DNA of 20,116 nucleotides from NCBI GenBank assembly GCA_035560555.1, contig DATMZF010000052.1, forward strand, positions 1-20,116, given 5' to 3'. Shown piece after piece: positions 14,868 to 20,116 of this stretch. The DNA comes from UBA11090 sp035560555. Lineage in GTDB: Bacteria; Spirochaetota; Spirochaetia; Treponematales; Rectinemataceae. The position numbers were made by a program, and so were the translations under genes. Below the pieces are notes generated by a model, which had not been told where the DNA came from, did no database searches, and saw only the letters and a program-made list of their open reading frames with translations. The first letter of the stretch is position 1. Every line of letters starts with the position of its first letter.

Positions 14868-15831
14868 GGCTTCCGCCCTTGATCGCGTCTATCGATACCG
14901 AGATGATGAGCACGGAGCCGATGACGACCTGCTGCCAGAACGAAGGGATGTTGAGCATGACCATGCCATTGTTCAGGGTGCAGAGCACGAGGACGCCGAA
15001 GAGGGTGCCCAGGATGGTGCCCCGGCCGCCGGCGAGACCGGCGCCTCCCAGGATGACGGCCGACAGGGCCTGCATGTTGATCTCGCCGGCGGCCTGCGGG
15101 AGAGCGGCGCCTGTCTGCGCCGAAAGCAGAAGGGCCGCGATTCCGGCCATGAGGCCATGGATCATGTACAGGGTAGCTTTGATCCGATTCACCTTGACGC
15201 CAGCGAGGAAGCTGGCCTGAGGGTTGCCGCCCACCATGTAAATAGTCCGCCCGAACACGGTCCGGCGCCCAATCACCGAGAAAATGATGTAGCAGACCAG
15301 CATGATTACCAATGACAGCGGGATGCTCCCGAAGAGCCGATGCCGCCCGATGTATTGGAACACCGGATCCGCCAGAACGTAGGAGCTGCCGTCGTTGAGA
15401 AGGTAGCAGATGCCGCGCATGATCTGCATGGAGGCGAGTGTGGTTATGAACGGATTCAGCTTCAGAACGGTGATGAAGAAGCCGTTGAAGGCCCCGAAGA
15501 GAAGGCCCGCGGCAAGCGATATAGGAATGACGGCCGCGATGGGAAGGTGGTAGTCGACCATCATCTTCCCGGCGATCATGCCGATGACGGCGATCTGGGA
15601 GCCCACCGACAGGTCGATGCAGCCGGACACGTTGATGAAAGTCATGCTGCAGGCGACCGTGCCCATGATGGCCGCGTAGAGGCCGATGTTCAGCAGGTTT
15701 CTGGTCGACAGGAAATGGGGCGAAGTCAGGGAGAAGAAGACCATGAGAAGCGTGAGCGCCCCGATGACCGTAATCATCGACGAAGCGTTGTCGGATGATA
15801 GATATCGCTTGATTCTTTCGGAAAACGTCAT
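14851..15831 (-). CDS. Sugar ABC transporter permease (RbsC type)
   Basis: Membrane permease of a ribose/galactose-type ABC importer (BPD_transp_2 family). The 326-residue protein has about eight to ten hydrophobic helices. Family signatures are GCIDLSVGSQIAVIGM (70-85), NPFITTLASMQIMRG (126-140), VGGNPQASFLAGVKVNRIK (200-218) and ALSAVILGGAGLAGGRGTIL (255-274), the region that contacts the ATPase. The ATG at 15831 is preceded by AAGGCGGGA. It is the last gene of a - strand operon: isomerase, binding protein, ATPase, permease, with 30 bp between ATPase and permease. Its last codons overlap the DUF1667 gene tail to tail. Sugar specificity cannot be read from the sequence; the isomerase suggests a deoxy-sugar or pentose. 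Confidence 0.93.
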   Translation of the reverse strand: MTFSERIKRYLSSDNASSMITVIGALTLLMVFFSLTSPHFLSTRNLLNIGLYAAIMGTVACSMTFINVSGCIDLSVGSQIAVIGMIAGKMMVDYHLPIAAVIPISLAAGLLFGAFNGFFITVLKLNPFITTLASMQIMRGICYLLNDGSSYVLADPVFQYIGRHRLFGSIPLSLVIMLVCYIIFSVIGRRTVFGRTIYMVGGNPQASFLAGVKVNRIKATLYMIHGLMAGIAALLLSAQTGAALPQAAGEINMQALSAVILGGAGLAGGRGTILGTLFGVLVLCTLNNGMVMLNIPSFWQQVVIGSVLIISVSIDAIKGGSLKKRI

Positions 15832-15861
15832 TCATTCCCGCCTTATATTATAAAGAATAGT

Positions 15862-17379
15862 CTAGCCGCCTATGGCCAGCCGGAGGACTTGTTCCTGGGT
15901 TGTCTCTTTCGCGTTCAGGATCCCCATGACCTTGCCTTCGTGCATCACCATGATCTCGTCGCTCATGTTGAGAAGTTCCGGCATCTCGGAGGTTATCATG
16001 ATGACGCACTTGCCGAGCGAACAGAGATCCTGGAGAAGGCGATAAATCTCCGCCTTGGCGCCGACGTCGATGCCTCTTGTCGGTTCGTTCAGGATGAGGA
16101 CCGCGGGCTCCAGCTCGAGCCAGCGCGCCAGGACGACCTTCTGTTGATTGCCTCCCGAAAGGGACTCGGCGGCCGTTTCCCCGGAGGGTGTCTTCACGCT
16201 CAGGTTCCCGATCCATTTAGCGCTGATGCTCTGTTCCAGGGCCTTATCGATAAGCTTCCGCCTATGGAGGGCATAATACGAAATCATGATGTTGCTTTTC
16301 ACCGAGGCGTTCAGGACAAGGCCTTCGATTTTCCGCTCCGCCGGAACATAGGCTATGCCCGCCTTCAAGGCTTCCAGGGGATTGGTGATTTTCATGGCCA
16401 CGTCATCGACCTTGATCTCGCCTTGGGCGTAGCTCATCTGGCCGAAAACCGTTGGACCCACCTCGAGGTGTCCCGACCCCAAAAGACCATATATCCCGAA
16501 AATCGTTCCCTTGCGCGCCTTGAAGCTCAAGTCCCGGAAAGCATTGTTGGTGAGGTTCGCGACTTCGAGGGCCACGTCACCCGCGACAGTTTCCCGCTTG
16601 GGGTACATGACGGACAGGTTCCTGCCCACCATCATGGAGATGAGCGTTTCTCGCGTCGCGTCGCTGATATCCACCTGACCGGTCACGATTCCGTCCCTGA
16701 GGACGACCACGCGGTCGGCCAGACGGAAGAGCTCGTCCAGTTTGTGGGAGATGTATATGACAGCGACGCCCATGGACGCCATGCGATCCACCAGGTCGAA
16801 GAGCCGTTCCGTTTCCACGTCGTTGAGCGAACTCGTCGGCTCGTCGAGTATCAGGACCTTGACCTCCTCGGCCATTACCTTGGCTATCTCGATGAGCTGC
16901 TTCTGCGCGACCGTGCACTTGCCGAGAAGCATGCGGGGATCCAGGTCCAGTCCTATGCGGGCCATGATTTCCTTGGCCTCCCGCTCGAGCCTTTTCTGGT
17001 CCACGAAAGGGCCATGCCTGGGCAGGTTGCTCATGAAAATGTTCTCGGCCACGGAAATGCTAGGGACGTAGTTGAGCTCTTGGTGGACCACACCTATCCC
17101 GGCCGACCTGGCGTCCATGGGGATGTCGAAGACGCGAGCCTGGCCATCGAGCTCGAGCTGTCCGGCATCGCATCGATATACCCCGCAGAGTATCTTGATC
17201 AATGTCGATTTGCCCGCGCCGTTCTCCCCGAGCAAGGCTACGACCTCTCCTCTCCTGACGTTGAAATCCACGTTCGTGAGGGCTTTTACCCCCGGGAAAG
17301 ACTTGCTGACGCCGATCGCCCGGAGAACTATCGCCGCACCGTCCAGGTTCCTTTTCTGCACCACAACCGCTCCTGCCAT
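15862..17379 (-). CDS. Sugar ABC transporter double ATP-binding protein (RbsA/MglA type)
   Basis: Energy-coupling protein with two fused nucleotide-binding domains, about 505 residues. Domain 1 has an intact Walker A GENGAGKST (51-59), Walker B LILDEPTS (176-183) and switch H212; its signature is the degenerate TVAQKQL (156-162), as is normal for this family. Domain 2 has LSGGNQQ (407-413) but a degenerate Walker A (GLLGSG at 298-303, without GKS/T). Its Walker B reads LNEPTRG, with N431 where Asp is usual. ATP hydrolysis therefore probably depends on composite sites, one of them weak, which is common in the family. Start: ATG 17379 is chosen; GTG at 17364 or 17361 has a better-placed AGGAG, and the open frame reaches GTG 17400. 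The 111-bp gap to the binding protein gene contains two hairpins. Confidence 0.93.
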   Translation of the reverse strand: MAGAVVVQKRNLDGAAIVLRAIGVSKSFPGVKALTNVDFNVRRGEVVALLGENGAGKSTLIKILCGVYRCDAGQLELDGQARVFDIPMDARSAGIGVVHQELNYVPSISVAENIFMSNLPRHGPFVDQKRLEREAKEIMARIGLDLDPRMLLGKCTVAQKQLIEIAKVMAEEVKVLILDEPTSSLNDVETERLFDLVDRMASMGVAVIYISHKLDELFRLADRVVVLRDGIVTGQVDISDATRETLISMMVGRNLSVMYPKRETVAGDVALEVANLTNNAFRDLSFKARKGTIFGIYGLLGSGHLEVGPTVFGQMSYAQGEIKVDDVAMKITNPLEALKAGIAYVPAERKIEGLVLNASVKSNIMISYYALHRRKLIDKALEQSISAKWIGNLSVKTPSGETAAESLSGGNQQKVVLARWLELEPAVLILNEPTRGIDVGAKAEIYRLLQDLCSLGKCVIMITSEMPELLNMSDEIMVMHEGKVMGILNAKETTQEQVLRLAIGG

Positions 17380-17411
17380 TCGCCTTTGTCTCGATTCCAC
17401 GCATCTGCGCC

Positions 17412-17439
17412 GGCGCCCCGGCTATGTAGCCGGGGCGCC
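17412..17439 (-). promoter_or_regulatory. Strong intercistronic hairpin between binding protein and ATPase genes
   Basis: Perfect 13-bp inverted repeat: GGCGCCCCGGCTA (17412-17424) and TAGCCGGGGCGCC (17427-17439) with a 2-nt centre, almost a full palindrome. There is no U-run on the - strand after it, so it is unlikely to be a full terminator. In sugar ABC operons a hairpin here commonly protects the abundant binding-protein mRNA or reduces read-through to the membrane genes. Confidence 0.6.
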
Positions 17440-17450
17440 TAAACCATCTG

Positions 17451-17481
17451 GCCACCCATTCAAGAGTATAGAATGGGCGGC
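17451..17481 (-). promoter_or_regulatory. Second intercistronic hairpin after the binding protein gene
   Basis: GCC-A-CCCATTC (17451-17461) can pair with GAATGGG-C-GGC (17471-17481): ten pairs with one mismatch and a 9-nt loop. It lies 10 nt beyond the binding-protein stop on the - strand, just before the larger hairpin at 17412-17439. Together they look like a tandem RNA-stability or attenuation element. Confidence 0.5.
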
Positions 17482-17490
17482 CCAATCTGG

Positions 17491-18477
17491 CTACTTGAGA
17501 TTATTCCAGGGAAGGTTGTCCAGGGGATAGTACTTCTTGATATTGTCCCAGCTGACCGGCTCGTGCTGGATGAAATAGGTCGCTTCGGTTTTAGCCTTGG
17601 CCACCATCTTGTCCAGTATCTGGAATATCCATTCGCCGTAGCGGTTGGGAAAGAAGCCGATGCTGGCGATCCAGTTGGTCTTGCCTTCCTTGGCGTACAG
17701 AGCCTCGACAAATTCTCTCGCGGAATTCTGTGAGACGATGACCACCTCTTTTGTCCTTCCTGCTATCTCGGCGGCCGAATAGGCGCCGTTGGCGTACAAG
17801 TCGTTCATGGAAGCCACCGCGATGCGCGTGGAGGCGGGGTGCGCCATGAGGAAATCGGAGAACATCTGCTGCATCCTGGCGACGTCGCCTGAGGTGTCGA
17901 GCACGGTGATCTGGTTGGCGTTCACCTGGATGCCCTTGTTGCGCAGGCCGTCGACGAACTTGTGAACTCGCGGAGCCACGGTCGCGCCGGACATGGCCTG
18001 GGCGAGGAGGACCACGTTATCCACCTGTCCTTTCCAGTTCTTGTTGATCCAATCGCCTGCGAATTCTCCGCCGAGCGTGCCGGCGCGGATGTTGTCGGCC
18101 CCGAAGTAGATGGCGCCCGGATGCGGGATGTCGACCGCGATGACAGGTATCTTGGCCGCGTTGAATTTCTCCATGATGACAGGGGCGACGGAACCGTCGA
18201 CATTGAATTCGATCATGTAGTCGATCTGCTGGGTGATGAGGTCGTCGGCGTTGCGCACCGCGGTAGCCCCATCCGAAGCGTTGTCCAGGCTGACGATATC
18301 CCAACCACGCTTCTTGGCTTCGACCTCGATGCCGTTGCGCACCATCTTGGTGAACGCCGACCTCTCGTTGATGTTCGCGAACCCGATCTTGATCCGCTTG
18401 GTCGCCTTGGCTTGGCTGTAACCCATCGTTCCCAGGGCCAGCATCGCCACCGCGAAAACCGCTAATACTTTTCTCAT
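17491..18477 (-). CDS. Periplasmic sugar-binding protein of an ABC importer (RbsB type)
   Basis: Substrate-binding protein of the periplasmic-binding-protein class I sugar family (Peripla_BP_4). It has 328 residues with a clear signal peptide: basic MRK, a hydrophobic core (about 4-19) and probable cleavage after SQA at 23. No lipobox Cys is present, so it is likely a free periplasmic protein, which suggests a diderm cell. The mature part starts RIKIGFANINERSAF, the usual first strand, and contains IPVIAVDIPHPGAIYFGADN (about 111-130), a ligand-contact hinge typical of the family, and ASMNDLYANGAYSA in the second lobe. The ATG has AAGGAGG just upstream. It is followed by two hairpins before the ATPase gene, suggesting higher expression than the downstream genes. 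The ligand is unknown; neighbouring isomerase homology hints at an aldose such as fucose, arabinose or a relative. Confidence 0.93.
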   Translation of the reverse strand: MRKVLAVFAVAMLALGTMGYSQAKATKRIKIGFANINERSAFTKMVRNGIEVEAKKRGWDIVSLDNASDGATAVRNADDLITQQIDYMIEFNVDGSVAPVIMEKFNAAKIPVIAVDIPHPGAIYFGADNIRAGTLGGEFAGDWINKNWKGQVDNVVLLAQAMSGATVAPRVHKFVDGLRNKGIQVNANQITVLDTSGDVARMQQMFSDFLMAHPASTRIAVASMNDLYANGAYSAAEIAGRTKEVVIVSQNSAREFVEALYAKEGKTNWIASIGFFPNRYGEWIFQILDKMVAKAKTEATYFIQHEPVSWDNIKKYYPLDNLPWNNLK

Positions 18478-18499
18478 CGTTTCCTCCTTCGAATGATAT

Positions 18500-18527
18500 G
18501 GCGCCCGCCTCCAGCGCGGCAGGCGCC
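18500..18527 (-). promoter_or_regulatory. Intercistronic hairpin between isomerase-like and binding protein genes
   Basis: On the - strand RNA, GGCGCCUGCC and GGCGGGCGCC pair over ten positions, including one U-G wobble, around an 8-nt loop. It lies between the isomerase stop and the ribosome site of the binding protein gene, with no U-run following. Its outer GGCGCC arm matches that of the hairpin at 17412-17439, so both may be processing or stability elements framing the binding-protein message. Confidence 0.5.
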
Positions 18528-18534
18528 GGAATGC

Positions 18535-19989
18535 CTACTCAATGGATATCCTGGCGTAATCGATTCCGAGCGCCTCGGCTACCTTCACCAGTTCGTCGCC
18601 GTGGTGCCCGATGCCCAAGGCGAAGTGGTGAGTCGGCCCTTCGGCCGTCCACCGCTTGAGAAAGGTCTTCAGATCGGGCTTGAAATAGCCGTGCGTATTC
18701 GTGTTGCCCGTCGGAGGGATCGCCCCCTGAAGGGATTCTCCCTCGGCGATGACGAACTTGAGCCCTCCCTCGGCGTTGACGGTGACGCTCAGCATGGTGA
18801 GGGGGCCTTCCTTTATCTTGAACTCCACGCCGGCCCCGCTGCCCGGCTTTCCATGGTACTTGCTCAGGGACCTGAGCACCGGCTTTCTGTCGGCTATGTT
18901 CAGGTGGTGGGGGCCATCGTGCCCCACCAGGATGGATCCCGTGTTGAAGTCCAGGGGGTGGAATTCGGCGAAGCTTCCGCCTATCTCCAGCCTGTCCATG
19001 ATGAGCATGGCCACGCAGGTTTTCAGATCGAACTCGCCGCACATCGGGAAGCCTGCCGCGGTGAGAAGAGAGTTGCCGACGATGAAATTCGTCACCATCG
19101 TGCGCAGCTCGGAGCCTTCCTCCCCCTCGTAGTAATAGGCGAGGCCCGTGAGATCCAGCTCGTTGATGGCCATTTCCAGAGCCACCGCGGCCTTGGACGC
19201 CACCGCAAGGTCGGTTTCCGCGAGCGTGGAGGTCAGTATATCGGAGACCGGCGCCGGCCTGTCGAAGAAGGATAGAATCCTTGTCCTCATGGCCGCGAGA
19301 TCCGCGCCGCCCAGACGAGTGTAATGTTTGAAGATATCCTCAGGCTCGACCTGCACCACATGACAGCCGAAGGTACGCGTCATGAGCGTGGGATCCACGT
19401 GCATATCGTACATGCATTCGAGGACGTGGCCCATGAGCCCGATCCGGGCATTCTTCAGATCGTGAAGGACATGGGCGATCCTGCACCATGAGCGGATCTC
19501 TTCGTCGGCCTCCTCGTCTCCCTCCCTGAGCCCGATGACGAGGGGAGGAGTCTTCTTCCCCATACGGACAGCGACCGAGCAGAATTCCGGGACCGAGCAG
19601 AAATCGTCGTTGCAGAGCTGCATGAAGGTCGTCCCGCGGGCGTACTCCATGGCCCTGAGGGGCTGAAGGACAACGAGGACGATAGGTATGTTCAATGCCT
19701 GAACCAGCGGCGCGAAGGTGGCCGATGTCGCGTAGGTCACCATGTCGATGAAGAGCAGGTCGAGATCGGCCTTCCTGATCTCTTCCAGCACGCGATACGC
19801 GGCCCGCGAATCGTCGATCAATCCGAAGTCCACGATTTCCACAGCGCAGCCTTCCAGCTTGAGCTTGAAGGCTTCTGTCTTCTGGACCATCACCTCGCGC
19901 AGTCCCTCGAATTGTTCCCAATATGTATGGTGTCCCACGCCCAGCACACCGACGCGGGCGTAGAGCGGTCTTCTTCGTTCAACGATCAT
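18535..19989 (-). CDS. L-fucose/L-arabinose isomerase-like protein
   Basis: Protein of 484 residues related to the L-fucose isomerase / L-arabinose isomerase fold, which interconverts aldoses and ketoses with a Mn2+ site. The N-terminal part (about 10-110) has alternating strands and helices of the FucI/AraA N-terminal domain. The C-terminal catalytic part shows residues consistent with the AraA metal site: E319 (CGEFDLKT), E342 (SFAEFHP), H357 (VGHDGP) and H454 or H455 (THHFALG). The ATG at 19989 has AGGAG 5 nt upstream; the frame also allows GTG 19995. It is first in the - strand operon before the binding protein, so its substrate is probably the imported sugar or a derivative. It is diverged from classical FucI and AraA, so substrate and even the isomerase reaction are inferred. 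Confidence 0.8.
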   Translation of the reverse strand: MIVERRRPLYARVGVLGVGHHTYWEQFEGLREVMVQKTEAFKLKLEGCAVEIVDFGLIDDSRAAYRVLEEIRKADLDLLFIDMVTYATSATFAPLVQALNIPIVLVVLQPLRAMEYARGTTFMQLCNDDFCSVPEFCSVAVRMGKKTPPLVIGLREGDEEADEEIRSWCRIAHVLHDLKNARIGLMGHVLECMYDMHVDPTLMTRTFGCHVVQVEPEDIFKHYTRLGGADLAAMRTRILSFFDRPAPVSDILTSTLAETDLAVASKAAVALEMAINELDLTGLAYYYEGEEGSELRTMVTNFIVGNSLLTAAGFPMCGEFDLKTCVAMLIMDRLEIGGSFAEFHPLDFNTGSILVGHDGPHHLNIADRKPVLRSLSKYHGKPGSGAGVEFKIKEGPLTMLSVTVNAEGGLKFVIAEGESLQGAIPPTGNTNTHGYFKPDLKTFLKRWTAEGPTHHFALGIGHHGDELVKVAEALGIDYARISIE

Positions 19990-20016
19990 TGTCACTCCTA
20001 CTCGATGGTGATACTG

Positions 20017-20046
20017 ATACTAAGCCCTTGCCGGAAAAAGCGTCAA
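20017..20046 (-). promoter_or_regulatory. Likely promoter of the sugar isomerase/ABC operon
   Basis: On the - strand: TTGACG (20046-20041, five of six), an 18-nt spacer and TAGTAT (20022-20017, four of six). Transcription would start near 20010, leaving a leader of about 20 nt containing the AGGAG used by the isomerase gene. Beyond it, 20072-20116 is very AT-rich and may hold regulator sites or the promoter of a gene outside the window. Confidence 0.5.
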
Positions 20047-20116
20047 ATGAAATTCGTAAGGCCTGCTTGCGATTTGGTTGTAATTTAAAAATTATAAATT
20101 TATATAATAAAAAGAT

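Noticed and set aside
14864..15835. Alternative - strand frame overlapping the permease gene
   Set aside because: The translation is low-complexity (His, Arg, Gly, Pro) while the other frame gives a typical BPD_transp_2 permease.
15889..17442. 517-codon open frame on the + strand
   Set aside because: It is antisense to the double-ATPase gene, whose Walker and signature motifs are unmistakable; the translation is rich in His, Asp and Arg with no recognisable fold.
1..20116. tRNA, rRNA, CRISPR, insertion sequence, integrase or attachment site
   Set aside because: No tRNA-like cloverleaf, rRNA segment, regularly spaced repeat, transposase or integrase gene was recognised in the window.

Overview
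The window is about 20 kb of moderately GC-rich, gene-dense bacterial DNA: 19 protein-coding genes, short intergenic gaps, and no RNA genes, insertion sequences, phage genes or CRISPR arrays that I can see. The content suggests an anaerobic or fermentative heterotroph that scavenges organic substrates: a molybdenum hydroxylase, an anaerobic-type flavoenzyme triad, an ABC sugar importer, and a bactofilin beside a NodB-type deacetylase. A spirochaete or a similar anaerobe would fit, but this is inference from gene content only and no marker gene settles it.

Layout. (1) 36-1607 (+): membrane-anchored polysaccharide deacetylase, then a bactofilin, closed by a strong hairpin at 1619-1655. (2) 1731-5452 (+): a promoter, then a three-gene molybdenum hydroxylase operon (FAD, 2x[2Fe-2S] and molybdopterin subunits) with overlapping genes, followed by a GntR/FCD regulator with its own likely promoter (5602-5630). 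(3) 6436-7626: an alpha/beta hydrolase (-) and a small DUF3820-like protein (+), divergent. (4) 7655-14867: a LysR regulator (-) divergent from a six-gene + strand cluster: two small polytopic membrane proteins (DUF5058-like plus partner), an N-acyl-D-amino-acid deacylase-type amidohydrolase, and a three-gene redox unit (GlpA/LhgO-like FAD protein with a C-terminal [2Fe-2S] domain, a GlpB-like FAD/NAD oxidoreductase, and a DUF1667 cysteine protein). (5) 14851-19989 (-): L-fucose/L-arabinose isomerase-like protein, sugar-binding protein, double ATPase and permease, led by a likely promoter at 20017-20046. Hairpins lie in the two gaps flanking the binding-protein gene.

How the genes may work together. 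Region 4 is the most interesting. It reads as a LysR-controlled pathway in which a two-subunit membrane protein imports an N-acylated or peptide-like compound, the amidohydrolase removes the acyl group, and the three-part flavoenzyme oxidises the product and passes electrons through Fe-S centres. The substrate is unknown. Region 5 is a self-contained sugar uptake and isomerisation operon whose kinase and aldolase are not in the window. Region 2 probably hydroxylates an N-heterocycle, under the adjacent GntR regulator.

Several starts were moved downstream of the longest open frame because a ribosome site, promoter or family length favours the shorter form; each entry says so.
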